From: Spinacia oleracea
Taxonomy: Eukaryota; Streptophyta; Magnoliopsida; Caryophyllales; Amaranthaceae
Reading direction: 5' to 3'
DNA length: 64,000 nt
Assembly: GCF_020520425.1 (NCBI RefSeq)
Contig: NC_079492.1
Coordinates: 144,615,861-144,679,860, forward strand
This document shows positions 33,378-45,824 of the stretch, piece after piece; the first letter of the stretch is position 1; the number at the start of each line of letters is the position of its first letter. The translations under genes were made by a program, and so were the position numbers. The notes beneath the pieces are model-generated. The model worked only from the letters and a program-made list of their open reading frames with translations. It was not told the DNA's origin and did no database searches.

Positions 33378-33641
33378 CTCCCTCCATTCCTTAATGTTCT
33401 TCCCATTTGGAATTTTGATATTATTCAAAATAGCAGAGAATATTTTGAATCATGTTCAATATATAAGAAAAAAACATAATCATGTGAGGTCTTGCATGTT
33501 TTATTCATCTCAATGATTACTGTAACAATATAAAAAAAAATTAATTTTTAATAACACATAATTAAAGATATTAACGATTTAAACTGTACATTGACAAGTG
33601 TGCCAAGAAGAAATGAGAAGAACATGTAAGAATAGAGCGAG
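33378..33641. mobile_element. Decayed Stowaway-like MITE, 264 bp
   Basis: The left end CTCCCTCCATTCCTTAATGTTCTTCCC lies after TA. The right end AAGAACATGTAAGAATAGAGCGAG lies before TA (33642-33643) and is a degenerate complement. It follows the TRIM. Confidence 0.6.
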
Positions 33642-35629
33642 TAATAGTCAAGTATGATGTCCGATTAAAGTAGTACTACGTACGTCGTACACTCGTACGT
33701 AATTCCTAATGGTTTATGATTGGATTCTTCTATGTGTCGTGTCACCACTCAATGTTTTACACACAAATAATTCAACTATTGTTTTATTTTACTTCTTTGT
33801 AATGTACTCCGTATCATATTGTGCTGAATCTGTGAGGAATTTAGCCGAATCGAGGAAATAACATTAAGACAAGGGTTTTCTTGACACTTTAAAATAAGTT
33901 GATGGGGGCTAGAGGTAGAATTGAAGTGTAATTTAGCACCGTTTTGTTAGTTTGATTTTCACTTATTTAAATAATGATTGATAAAAATTATTCAAGTTTA
34001 ATTTACAACTAAAATAATTTTTAATAAAAATTCAAATAAGATAATTAAATTATAAGTATTATATTACTTCAGATAAGTTAAGTACGGAGTAAGTGAAAAT
34101 CAAGTGATAATTCACCAATATTTTTTATGGTAATGATTTTCACTCTCAATTCTCGAAACAGATACCGACACGTTGCTCACGCAATGTATTTTGAATAATG
34201 AAGATATATAGTACGGAGTATAAAATTAAGAGCAAAAAATGATATGAAAATGGAGGATTTGACTAGAAAACCAGGTTGGTGGAAGCAGGTGAAATAGAAA
34301 ATGACGAGCTAAGGGTGGGCGATGAAATCATTAATAGGTGATTGGTTGGGGTTTAATAGAGGCTTTAATTAGCTTTACCCTTTGATTTGATACATCTTAA
34401 TTATTAGACACACTATTTGCTGATGTACTACTTGTCTACTTCCACTTTCTTCCTTTCTTTGTGTTGGGTTTTTTTTTTTACTGAACTGGATTCCCCTCTT
34501 GTTCCATTACTTTACAGGTTAGTGTTAGTAAATAGCTAAATAATTACCCAATAATGATTATTATATACGAAGGATATAAAAAAAAAAGTAGAAAAGAATT
34601 TGAAACTAGTTGATACAAGTTCAAGAACACACATGCATGCATATATACCTAATAAAACATCTATCTTTAACGACATTAACGTACAACAATATAATATGAT
34701 GCAATGGTTAATTAAGCAGTAATATTAGTTAAGTTTTTGGAAGTAATACTTGTATAGTTTAGGATATAAAGTAAAAATGTGATTTTTTTTTTTTAAAATG
34801 AGTCACAATGACAATTCAAATTACAAATAGAGGCAGATGATTAGAATACAAAATCCATCGTATAAAGGCCTTTCAATTTTAACCATTATACCAAAACCTC
34901 ATTGATAGGTAAACAACTTGATGTTAGTTTTGCACCAAAGAATATAAATTAAATATGATCGTGTACAAGTTTATGGTAAATGGGGAACTAGATCGACTCT
35001 TAAATCATTTAATTAGGAAATAAACTTACAAATACATTTGCATTAAAAAAAAACTCCCAAATACATCCAACGTACCTCTGTCATGAGATAATAAATAAAT
35101 TTAGCTAAAACATAAAAGGATAAAAATAATAAGATAATTCACAAATTCTTATTTAAATATGGCTTACATAATTAAATAAATATTTTACATTAGAGAAAAA
35201 TTAAGTCAAAATGTTTAGAAGTTACCCTGATATAATTAATGTAAAAGTTATTTATTTTTAGTGATAATATATTTCAATTTAATAAAAGTATCCATACAAA
35301 ATCACTAATAATGTCTAAAAGTAATTATATAACCTTTTAAAATGTTTATCCATCAAAAATATTGTTAACATAAAAACTAATCAAAACCTGTTATAAATTA
35401 TCAAAAACTGGGTAAAAGTTACCTTAATGTGCAATAAATTTATTGTACATTAGTGTATGCAAGACTTTTTGTAAGATAATTCGACTCATGATATTGTTTC
35501 GTAACAATATTCAAGACGGTGTTAATTGACCTGTTGTATATATATCTCGATCATCTACAATATTTTTCTTGTATAACTCTTTAAACACTAGCGGAACAAA
35601 TTATAAGATAATTCGATCTATAATAAGTA
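33642..35629. other. AT-rich intergenic, no gene recognised
   Basis: A decayed copy of the TTTTCACTTATTT...AAGTGAAAATCA MITE family can be seen at about 33950-34115. Nothing else has recognisable ends or coding features. Confidence 0.5.
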
Positions 35630-35884
35630 CTTCCTCCGTTTCTGAAAGTTCTTTACGTTTTGGAATACGTGTCCAAAATATAAAAACTTTGACCGTAAAT
35701 TCTCACTATTATATACATCAAAACGTTACATGTAAGATCTTGTTAGATTGGTCTCGGTATGTATTTTCAGAATATCAACTTTTTATAATTTTTTCATATA
35801 CGAAATTGGATATATTAGTAGTTAAATATTGCATTAGAGTCCGTGCAAACAGTAACTGTAAAGAACTTTATGAAACGGGGGTAG
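35630..35884. mobile_element. 254-bp Stowaway-like MITE family, copy 1
   Basis: The ends CTTCCTCCGTTTCTGAAAGTTCTTTACG and GTAAAGAACTTTATGAAACGGGGGTAG are bounded by TA (35628-35629, 35885-35886). It is nearly collinear with copies at 37681-37934 and 40367-40620, sharing ACATGTAAGATCTTGTTAGA. Confidence 0.88.
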
Positions 35885-36900
35885 TATTATGTAACGTATA
35901 AAGATGTCCAAGAACATTCTCTAGCCAATTGCATTCCGTACGTAATCACACACAAAAAGATCATATTATTAACGCAATGGACATATCACATACGTATGTA
36001 TAAGGCAAGGTGTTAAATATGTGCTGGTCATTTGACCGTATATACTAAATTATGCAATTGAAGGGTGTGAAAAGTTGATTTAAAGTAAGTAATTAACACT
36101 AATTAATTTTATCAAGTACAGAAGAGTCTCCGATCCTTTCTTCTTTCTAATGTGGTGCGGCGAATTGTGAAAACTTGTATGATTAATTGATTATTGCATT
36201 ATTATTGGCAATTGGGCATGGGAATTAGCTCAAGATTAAGTGAATCTTTTATGTTTACTGGTAATCAAACTCCAACCATACAAAGATCTCATTACGTGCC
36301 CTACCAAAGAAAGTGATACGCATGTTCTAATGTCCTACTAATTTATTTATAATTTTGCTTAATTTTAATGATGGTCTTATATTATTCTTCTAAATCCATA
36401 CAGATATTTCCAGTGAAGTTTTCCTCAAGCAATAATTGGTTGATCAAAAATTAATTAAATTGTTTTTCGTTTTTGTTGTATGATGTGAGCTTCATTTTTG
36501 GTCCCCATCTTGGTTCCTTTCCTCTTACGAAATATTTCATTTTAAATAGACCACTATATTACATTACATTACATTCTTGGCAATTATATGATTTTATTTA
36601 ATACGGAGTAGTCAATTTATATAATTGGAGAGTACGTCTAAGAAACTAATTTTCTATTACGGATTACAACTGATTTTTACTAATAAAAATTATTTATATC
36701 AAAAAGTATAACTATAATTAAGGATTATTATTTTTAAGATGGAGAGAACATTGCCTAAACTACACTTGAAAAAGGAGGAAATTAATTTTTCATTTTTATT
36801 TATCCAACTACTCCATATTAGTAGTCCTACAAAAAAATAATGAGTACTTTGTATAATTTGTACTCTGTATTGCCGTATTCAACTTTATACGTATGTGTTA

Positions 36901-37403
36901 GAACAAATTGTTTTTTACCATCTGAAAAAATCGATTTTTTTTTTTTTACCACCTCAAACAATAAAACTTGTATTTTACCACCTAAAAAAAGTGTAAAAGT
37001 TGTTTTTTACCACCTAACTCAAACTTTTCTTTTGTTTTGCTATGTGCTTTACTTCTGCTTTGCTATCTTCTGTTTGCACGATAACATTAAAGGATTCAAC
37101 AAGGCCACTGAATATGTATTGGGTACTAGCCAAAACGCAGACATGAGAATTGCTTGACCGTTGGTAACTGCTTGTTCCCTTCGTATGTATTCAACAATTC
37201 CAGAAACCAACATGGACATGAATGCACATAATAGTCGTATCCCCATCCTCAACTTCACATCAAGGACAACATGCTTTCCATAGCAAAGCGGATAGCAAAG
37301 CAGAAGAAAAGATTGATTTAGGTGGTAAAAAACAACTTTTCCACTTTTTATAGTTGGTAAAATACAAGTTTTGTTTTTTTAGGTGGTAAAAAACAATTTG
37401 TCC
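36901..37403. mobile_element. Pack-MULE-type element, 503 bp, with NPF gene fragment
   Basis: Target duplication TATGTGTTA (36892-36900) and TATGTATTA (37404-37412), 8 of 9 matching. The ends GAACAAATTGTTTTTTACC and GGTAAAAAACAATTTGTCC lead arms of about 110 bp with repeated TTTACCACCTAAAA words. The centre (37030-37300) is a fragment of a transporter gene (separate entry). Host gene sequence between MULE arms defines a Pack-MULE. Confidence 0.85.
37030..37258 (-). pseudogene. Captured NRT1/PTR family (NPF) transporter fragment
   Basis: The minus-strand frame reads MGIRLLCAFMSMLVSGIVEY, then IRREQAV and MSAFWLVP. This corresponds to the transmembrane region after the central loop of plant NPF nitrate/peptide transporters (family pattern MGIG.....V.A.IVE..RR...., then MSV.W..PQY). 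After WLVP the frame shifts: the next frame downstream reads GLVESFNVIVQTE, matching the family's GLAE.F..IGQ.EF. The copy thus has at least one frameshift and only about 70 of roughly 580 residues. It cannot make a transporter. It could produce small RNA or antisense RNA against the parent; that is speculation. Confidence 0.7.
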
Positions 37404-37680
37404 TATGTATTATGCAGCGCAGTACAACTTTTTTTTTCTCAAATAAATATATTTACTCCGTTTTAAAAATGTACATAGTATTGAATTAGAGTCCCATATC
37501 CAAATGTCTCGATGTTGTGGTTTTTAGTGGTATCAATATTCAATACCATCAAGTTTCAACAAGTTATTGTCCATGTATTCTATACCAACAAACTCGGTAC
37601 ATAAAATTCTATCTAATTTTACACAATTAGTTATTATGTACTCGGTAATCAATTACTCTGTACTACCGTACTACATACTA

Positions 37681-37934
37681 CCACCTCAGTTTCAGAAAGT
37701 TCTTTACGCTTTGGAAAATGTGTCCAGAGTATAAAAACTTTGACCGTAAATCTCACCATTATATACATCAAAACGTTACATGTAAGATCTTGTTAGATTG
37801 GTCTCGGGATGTATTTTCAGAATATCAAATTTTTATAATTTTTTCACATACGAAATTGGATATATTATTAGCTAAATATTACATTGGAGTCCGTGCAAAT
37901 AGTAACTGTAAAGATCTTTTTGAAACGGAGGTAA
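37681..37934. mobile_element. 254-bp Stowaway-like MITE family, copy 2
   Basis: The ends CCACCTCAGTTTCAGAAAGTTC and GATCTTTTTGAAACGGAGGTAA are bounded by TA at 37679-37680 and 37935-37936. It is roughly 90% identical by eye to copy 1. Confidence 0.88.
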
Positions 37935-39603
37935 TACATACTACGCATTATAGGTGGATAGCTCATAGCATTGTACTAAATTATTAGACTCAAAAAGCCT
38001 CCAACGTGACCGTACGTAACAGCATGGAACAATATGAAATAGAAATTATAGAACTACAAAGAATAAATATTGACATTCAGCAATCGCTGGCTGCAGTCTG
38101 GCATTACCAAATGACTTTCACGAATCTCACGATGGAATATCTTTTTAATCATTAGCAACCTTAATTATGATCATTTTATTAATTAGGTAGCCCTTATTTG
38201 AAAATAATTTGATTGATTTGACTTACTAATTGAAGGTTCAATCCAATAAAACTATCTTAAGAAGTGAAGGGATTAAAATAATTAAATACTACTCTTGAAA
38301 ATCATAACAAGCTCGGAGTTTCTTTTAACAATTGTATTCTATATACCCCTACATATAATAATATCTACTCCGTAACTTAAATTAATACGTAATACTAGTA
38401 GTAGTAAACAATGATCAAATATCGGTGAGAAGTAAAAAACAACACGAGCATAAATTTTTGAAACCGAGTTGAGTTTTATGGTGTGTTGAATTTGAGATTT
38501 TAAGCTCGATAAAGCTCGAGTTTGGATGAAAGTGTAACAAGCAGCCTAACTTGAGCAACCCAAACTCGAAATCGATACGCCTAATTAGCATCCCTAGTTC
38601 TTCCATTCCCAATAAAGTCACAAAAATTTTCCAATCTGACTATCGCGGGATTAAAACTAATTCATTTTAAAAAGTCGTTATTTAAAATAAAATAAAAGTA
38701 GAAACTTATCCACTGATTCAATATAACATCACTATTTAATAAGTACTCTGTATTTAATATCAAAAGAAATAAAATCTTATCAATGTAAAACTCGTGGCAT
38801 TGATCTATTGGAACACTCACTAGTTTAGCTAACTAAATCTAAGCCAGAATTTAATTTAAACACAGTTGCTCAACGAGTCAGCATATGTAGCACCGTACGG
38901 ATTTCTGCTTCATGAGTTTGTGACAATTTAAAAACAATTGGGAAATTAATCATCATGCTACTTGGTTAATAATAAGAGTTGACTAATTCCCCAACTCAAT
39001 TTAATTGATATGTTGTTTGACGGGATCAACCACTAATGTAAAATTAAATTGTAAAATTGCCAATAATTTTAAATTATCTGCACACGTCATTGTTGTTTGT
39101 GTTAATGTATCTAGACTTATTCTAGTACTACAAGATGAAGTCCAGCCTTTATTTTTTTCACAATAAAAAGGAGAAATGAAATAAGGTCGATTAAAATAAA
39201 TGCAACAGGGCTATTGGCTATAATTATTTTTCTATTTATCAAATTAATTTCCCTGATTTGGAAAATACGATGTCAAGGACCTCTCTATCTCATACAGCTA
39301 CTTGATTTTTTCACCAAGTACACTTTTTATTATTTTTTTTTCCTAATTTTATGTTATCGATCATAATAATAGTACAGTTTGGTCATGGTATTGCGATTTA
39401 TTAATTGATCCATTGATTTGGTATCAAAAGTAATGCTCCGTAATGATTTTATATGTTAACAAAAAGTTTAATTTGAAGGGGAATATTATACAAAGTTTTA
39501 TGTATTTATGGATCATCCATTTTTGAACTTAAAGCCATAAAATTAATAGGATTGAAGTTATAATAAATACGCGGAACTATATACATAACCAAACACGTAA
39601 TTA
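37935..39603. other. AT-rich intergenic with a hAT relic
   Basis: No gene. About 38430-38596 holds AGCTCGATAAAGCTCGAGTTTGG and ends GCATCCCTA, like the right end of a TAGGG-type hAT element whose left end is lost. Confidence 0.45.
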
Positions 39604-39948
39604 CTCCCTCCGTCTCTTTTTGTTTTTTACGTTTGGTATTTTTCACGCGTTTTAACGACTAATTAATTTGCATCGCGATTTTTTTATTTAAACAGGATAA
39701 ATTACGTTTATTTATAATGTTTTCACTTTTATCAAAATTCTGATATTGGGAAATGAAAAAAATTTAATGTCCCAAAGAAAAAGTGTGAAAAATTTAATGT
39801 CCCAATGAATTTAATTGGTTAAATAATAATTGGACATAAATTTTGATAGAATAATAAGTCATTTATGTGATAATATAAAAGGAAATGTAAAGAACATTTT
39901 AAAATACCCAAAAAGAAAAACGTAAAAAATAAAAAGAGACGGAGGGAG
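39604..39948. mobile_element. Stowaway-type MITE, 345 bp
   Basis: The ends CTCCCTCCGTCTCTTTTTGT and AAAAAGAGACGGAGGGAG lie between TA at 39602-39603 and 39949-39950. Inner arms ..TTTTTTACGTTTGGTATTTT and AAAATACCCAAAAAG.. are also complementary. Confidence 0.92.
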
Positions 39949-40057
39949 TAGTAAGGAACACAAAATTTACAAACCCGTGACAATGATGTACATTTATGTC
40001 CAGCTTTGAGTGATTTGTGGATAGTAGATAGTGATCGATAACAATGCACTTCAACCT

Positions 40058-40125
40058 TTACGCCCTCAAAAAAAGTAATTAATTAACCATAGCGCCCTAA
40101 AAAAAGTAATTAATTAACGATAAAC
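40058..40125. repeat. Short tandem duplication
   Basis: The unit GCGCCCTAAAAAAAGTAATTAATTAACxAT occurs twice in tandem with a few substitutions. Confidence 0.7.
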
Positions 40126-40366
40126 TAGGTACTTACAAAGAAGTATATATACTTAACATGAAAATGCGTGATGGAACCGACGTATATAACAAGCTAGGTT
40201 TGTCTAATATTGCATGTAACTCCAACAAAATTATACGTATTACACTATTACGTAGTACACATTTCATGCATGTCCTAATATATATATATGAAATTAAGTA
40301 TGGAACCCTTTATCTTACATATTTTCAACATCTTAGGATGTAATCTTCAACTAGGTTAATTAATTA

Positions 40367-40620
40367 CTACCTCCGTTTGTGAAAGTTTTTTACGCTTTGG
40401 AAAATGAGTCCAAAGTATAAAAGCTTTGACCGTAAATTCTCACTATTATATACATCAAAAGGTTACATGTAAGATCTTGTTAGATTAGTCTCGGTATGTA
40501 TTTTTAAAATATCAAATTTTATAATTTTTTCACATACAAAATTGGATATATTAGTAGTTAAATATTGCATTGGAGTTCGTGCAAATAGTAACTGTAAAGA
40601 TCTTTTTGAAACAGAGGTAG
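40367..40620. mobile_element. 254-bp Stowaway-like MITE family, copy 3
   Basis: The ends CTACCTCCGTTTGTGAAAG and CTTTTTGAAACAGAGGTAG lie between TA at 40365-40366 and 40621-40622. It is collinear with copies 1 and 2. Confidence 0.88.
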
Positions 40621-41956
40621 TATATTATAACATAATTAATCTAAGTGGGGTTATTATTAACAGAAAGACGAATATATCACTGTAATTACTCCTCGATACT
40701 TCGATAGTCAGATACCTTATGTAGTGAAAAGCTAGCTGAAAAGAGGTGGCGTGGAACACATTTGGTCACCACTTTAATTTGTCATATTCGGTGGAAGTGT
40801 ATGTGCAAAGTGCAAACTTCCTATGCAAATGTTGATATTTCTTCTTTGATTATTGTGTACAGCCTCTATTATGCATGCGAGAAGATTTAGGTAAGTTACC
40901 CTATTACGGAGTAAAAACTAAAAAGACTAGCTTTATATACACACGATGCAATAATAATTGAATAGTGATGATTTTATTTTATATATGACATATTTGATGA
41001 GTTCTTATTCGTTGGATCAAGTATTGATTAAATAACGAAAACTAAGTTACCAAAAGTAAAAAGCTAAGTAGTCTAGCTTGCATGCATTTTAAAAACACGC
41101 ATGCATCACGTGTATAAAAGACTAGTGCATGTTATATAAGGAAACGTCTGAAGGGGCTTTAACACTGTTATTCTATATGTTAGTCTTTACTTAAATGAGA
41201 GAAAATAAAAACAAATTAAACACAGACAATTTTTATATTACAAAATAAATTTAAAAGATGTTTACCAGAATTACCAAATACTCGATCCGTATATATTAAA
41301 ACTGGGAGTTATTACGAACACATGATTCGACAGATGTGCAGATCATGTGGACGATTTCGGAAATCGAGATTATTAGTACTCGCATACCACAGGAGGTCTG
41401 ACATCGTGTACAACAGGCGCATGAAGTTGCGACATCTGCTTCTAGTTCATTGTTGTCTTTTAATCCGTTTCCTTAGTTACTCCGCAGTTTGCTTCGTTTG
41501 CTTCTGTAAGCTTATGTCAAAAAAAAAAATCAATAGAAAGGGCAAGAAACAATTTACAATTAAGTATTATTAAATGTGTATTTTTTAATTACAAGCACAC
41601 ATCGCGTACATAGAAAACTAATTTAATAAAATACGACCGTTTTAGAAAAGTACATCATTTAATAAAATGAAAATGATAAAGGTCGCAACATGCGATCCTT
41701 AAGCCGTGTCACAACGATAACATGTTTATGTGTTATGATTTAAATTAAAAACTAAAATATTAATAAAACAGGAGGCCAGGAGCATATATTTTTGGAGAAG
41801 AATGATCCCTGCATCAAGGATTCAAGGATCCCTTTATGTGGCTACAAAGTACGAATAACGTGCCCTCTTGGATGGGGAATTGATACGTACTCGTATATGA
41901 TGATGACAACAGATTGAAGGTGGAGAATTGTAAAAAATTAGTGATTCCATTTGTAA
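40621..41956. other. Intergenic; possible LINE 3' end
   Basis: Mostly AT-rich with no gene. About 41330-41529 is GC-richer and ends CTTATGTC followed by 11 A, resembling the GCCTATGTC-poly(A) end at 7382. This may be a LINE 3' fragment, but no flanking duplication was found. Confidence 0.35.
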
Positions 41957-42326
41957 GAGCATCAATTATAGCTCCCTCTTAGCCCCCTCTTAAGGAGAGA
42001 GAATCTCTAAGAGTTAGCTCTTAAAAAAAATAAGGTAACTCTTAGCTACCTCTTATTTAGAGGTTGATTGGGACATCCTCTACTAAATAAGAGATAGCTC
42101 TTAGAAATAAGAGGGGATGATGTGGAAGAATGTGGTGTATTTTGGTATTTTTTTGTATTAAAAATAAAATTTAAAATATAAAAAAACTATATAAGAGGTA
42201 GTATTTAAGAGGTAGTCTATTTCTTGATGTTTTTGGTAGCTAACTCTTGTTAAGAGGTGGTGATGAGGTGTATCAGGAGAGAGATTAAGAGGGGGCAAAT
42301 TAAGAGTTAGTCTATAATTGATGCTC
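41957..42326. mobile_element. Tourist/Harbinger-type MITE, 370 bp
   Basis: The ends GAGCATCAATTATAG and CTATAATTGATGCTC are perfect inverted repeats bounded by TAA (41954-41956, 42327-42329). The interior has many AAGAGGTAGCT/AGAGTTAGCT words on both strands. Confidence 0.9.
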
Positions 42327-42415
42327 TAAGTATTACATTATTACTTCGTATATTACTTTGACAATTAAGAGATGACTATAAACTTTGCATATAATTAGAT
42401 AGCTAGATCAATTAA

Positions 42416-43593
42416 GGGTCTTTTACCAAAACGGCTACTTTGACGAATTTATTTACCAAAATGACTAATTTTAAATTCTAATTTCCAAATTAGCTAAAAG
42501 TTTACCTTTTAGAGCAAAAACCAATAAAACGGTTAAGTTTTTTTTTTTTTACACTACAAGAATTTGTATCTTTAACGACAACCTAATTACGACGGGTTAA
42601 AAATTTCGTCGCAAAAGCCTTTTGCGACGGGGCTAATTAACAACCAAACAATGACGGGAATAACCGTCGCAAATGTCTTTTACGACGGGTTTACGACGGA
42701 TTTACGACGGGATTTTCTATTAACGACGGCCCCTTTTATGGCGGGTTCGCGACAGGAAATCCCGTCGTTAATCAACGATTATTGGCCTTTCACGACGGGA
42801 TTTCCCGTCGTTAATAGTACAATTTCTTGTAGTGTTAATACTTCACCGGCTAGGATTTTTTTTTTTTTTTTGGGAAGTTGGCCAACATCGTGACTTCAAC
42901 GTTTCCAACTCAATTAAAAGGGAGTAATCAACATCCTTAAATCCTTATGTTTTCCTAATGAAGATTCCAAGAGTAAAATTAATAAGTATGTAATTCTCTT
43001 TCTCTTTTTTTTTTTTTTTCATGTTTAATTACATTCAATTATTTACTTGTAGTGATTAGGGAGTTCTCAATTTCCAACTTTTGATAGATACTAGAAGCAA
43101 ACAAGAGAAAGCATATCTTAGATTATCTTTTATTCAATTATATACTCGATTTTATGGAGTTCTTAAAATTGATAAATACGTAATATTATTTGTCATTGGA
43201 AATCTTATGGAATTTTTTATATTTATTAATGGTAATCAATTATTACATAGGTTAAATAGCCCTACATATATTCTTTGCGCTCACCACGGGCATATGTATG
43301 GCCACGATACTCTACAAAGTAAATACGGTTGGTAAGTATTCCACTTTATTATAAAACCTATTATCGCTTGTGCAATATTATTTGTAAATAACTAATATTT
43401 AAACCCATAAAATATTATACGTATAAATTCTTAAAAAAAAAAACCAAAAAAATCAGACCGGTTCAATAATTTTGGCTTAAAGAAAAAAATAGTCATTTTG
43501 GTAAATTAAATTTAGCTAGTTTGGGAATTAAAATTTAAAAGTAACCGTTTTGGTAAATAGATGTGTCAAAGTAGCCAATTTGGTAAAAGATCC
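42416..43593. mobile_element. MULE-type element, 1178 bp, host of a CACTA insertion
   Basis: The 9-bp duplication ATCAATTAA is perfect at 42407-42415 and 43594-43602. The ends GGGTCTTTTACCAAA and TTTGGTAAAAGATCC open arms of about 120 bp with words such as ACCAAAACGGCTACTTTGAC on the left and GTCAAAGTAGCC on the right. The non-CACTA interior has short open frames of no recognised family. Confidence 0.9.
42552..42834. mobile_element. Miniature CACTA (En/Spm) element, 283 bp
   Basis: It begins CACTACAAGAA and ends TTCTTGTAGTG with the 3-bp duplication TTA at 42549-42551 and 42835-42837. Subterminal ACGACGGG/CCCGTCGT words occur about ten times, the usual pattern of repeated transposase-binding motifs. 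It is nested in the MULE at 42416-43593. Confidence 0.93.
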
Positions 43594-44033
43594 ATCAATT
43601 AATTATAAGACGGATATATTGTTAATAGTAATAACCTACCAAGTGAATTGAGGCTCATTGTCTTACATGAAGGAGAAAAAAAGATCGGGGGAGGGAGGTT
43701 GACTAATATATATACTTTCTCAGTTTAAAAATAGTTGCATTATTTTGACTTTTACGTTTGCCAACACATAACTTTGACCATCAATATTTATAATTATGTA
43801 TTAGTAAAAATTTGATGTATTTAAGATATATATACATTAAAACAAACCTTATAACATTTTACACAATAATAAAATGTTTGCACCATATATCCATTTTGGG
43901 AAATAAGATGTTTGCTTTCACACTGCAAATACCCAATATACCCTTCATGTTTACTTTTGTAGATTTATCTAATTTTCAATCACATACGAAGTACAAGTTT
44001 GTATTTTTGCATTGCTCTCTCTTACTTTTTTTT

Positions 44034-44343
44034 TAGACCTGATCAAATTGTGGGCTTGGTCGGGTTCGGGTCAGACCATTACTTAAAAATTCTGCCCACT
44101 AGGTCAGGTCATGCCAAATTTCGGGCCGAAAATTTCTGCCCAAATTCCGCTATTTCGGGCCAAAATGGCCTTTGCTGGGCATTTTCCGGTCGGGTCAGAC
44201 TTATAACTAAAATTGCAGTTTTGAGTTGCCCAAAACCCAACCAAAAATTAAAAATCCAATTTGGGCCTGAAAAACAGGCCTAAAAATTCTGCCCACGCTA
44301 TTTTCGGGTTGGGCCAGCGGGCCGTTCATTATGATCAAGTCTA
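44034..44343. mobile_element. Possible hAT-like MITE, 310 bp
   Basis: The ends TAGACCTGATCA and TGATCAAGTCTA are inverted repeats with one mismatch. Flanks CTTTTTTTT and CTTTTTAC could be a slipped 8-bp duplication. The interior is rich in TCGGGTCAGACC and GGGCC words, which also gave a spurious open frame. Confidence 0.55.
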
Positions 44344-45204
44344 CTTTTTACTCAATCAAAAATCTAGTTATCAACCCCCATGGTGCAATAAATTTAGAAC
44401 GGGAAAAGTATAAGATTGATGGCTACTTCACCTATCACCAATTGGTTTCATGTTAGAACACTATCAGACTTATAGGTGGTCATACTTTCCTTCGCCTTTT
44501 TGGACTCGACTTGGCCCGATGGAGTTTTTCATAGTATCAGAACAAAGGTTTCTGGCTCATTATCAACACCCAAAAAGGACATAATTGATTGCCCTGAACA
44601 GGAGTTATTTAAAGATGGAGAATGACTAACATATACTTCGTATAGAACGAATAAGATCAATGGATTACTCTACCCTCCGCCGGCTACCTTCTCTCACTCT
44701 TTGAGTGACGTATTATAAAGATGTGATATGTATGAATCCAAGCTTCAAAAGTGTCCACAAAAATGTGTAGTGTGGGAGTGGAACCGCAGATTTAAATTAG
44801 GCTTTCCACTGAGTGTGGAGCCCAAACAATGATCTCACCCAGATTTTTGATAGTAATGCTTTTCCCGTTTGGTAGCATCTGAGATATGTTTCAAACCGGC
44901 TAACCCCACAATCCCCACTTGAGGTTGACATGGACTCAAATTCTATGAGAGTCACAAACACAAAGAAACATGTTACATGTACATGTACGTCGTTGGTACC
45001 ACCACCAGCTACCTAGCTAGCCCCTTAAGGTGGTGGTCCATCATTTGAGTGGTCGACGACTCGACTCTTAGCGATAGAACCGCGCGCCCCACATCCGAGG
45101 TCCGTTCCTCCATCGATCTTCCACGTATATCTCGCGAATTTATATTGGATAATGTTCATTATTCTCTCCATCGTATTTAATTTGTTAGATTATGAGAATC
45201 TTTT
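44344..45204. other. Intergenic, no gene recognised
   Basis: It contains CATAGTATCAGAACAAAGG (44532), a weak match to a tRNA-Met primer-binding site, but no paired LTRs were found. No coding features. Confidence 0.4.
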
Positions 45205-45212
45205 TTTGAAAG

Positions 45213-45390
45213 CAGTGGCGAATCTTTGTGATGGCTGGGGTGGGCCTGGCCCCCCCGGCCGAAAAATTTTATAGTGTATTTTTAGTTACGGCCCCCCCTA
45301 AAATTTGTGTATAATTGTATAATTACATAGTATAATGCTTAACTTTTCTCTACCGACCCCCCTTATAAAACCGTTCAAGATCCGCCACTG
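45213..45390. mobile_element. hAT (Ac-like ends) MITE, 178 bp
   Basis: The ends CAGTGGCGAATCTTTG and CAAGATCCGCCACTG are inverted, and the 8-bp duplication TTTGAAAG is perfect at 45205-45212 and 45391-45398. It contains three C-runs (GGCCCCCCC type). No ORF. Confidence 0.93.
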
Positions 45391-45824
45391 TTTGAAAGGG
45401 AGATTGTCCATGCATTTATCATATTTACGGAGTATGTAAAATACAATAATAGTTATAATATATAAGTGTGTCAGCTTAGAGATCAACCTAATGCGTCAAG
45501 GATTATATTTGGTTTAGCCACCACTTGCCACTTTACCACTTTACTAGGTACCACCGTACCACGCTCTCGGCTCTCCTTCAAAAGAGATTTGGAATCATAT
45601 CGTAAAAGAAAGGATATGACATGAATGATATATGTAACTCATATGACTGCATATGAAAAGCTAAAATGGAAATATTAACTTATAAACATTAATTATGGAA
45701 ATCAACGCGTGATTTTGGCATACATTCTCCTAAATTGATTCTAATTTAGCAAATACATTAAATGCTTATTTACAGGCCTAAGAGCAGCTTATATCATTGT
45801 CCCATAAAAAACACTAAAGTAACC

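Noticed and set aside
43081..43335. 84-aa frame beginning MIDTRSKQEKAYLRLS
   Set aside because: Plausible composition but no family recognised, and it sits inside a MULE-type element; reported only as part of that element.
43999..44283. 94-aa frame rich in GFGSD/SGQNGL
   Set aside because: It arises from TCGGGTC repeats of a MITE-like segment with no protein family match.
44520..44900. Possible second TRIM around GTATCAGAACAAAGG
   Set aside because: No pair of direct LTRs and no 5-bp duplication could be found.
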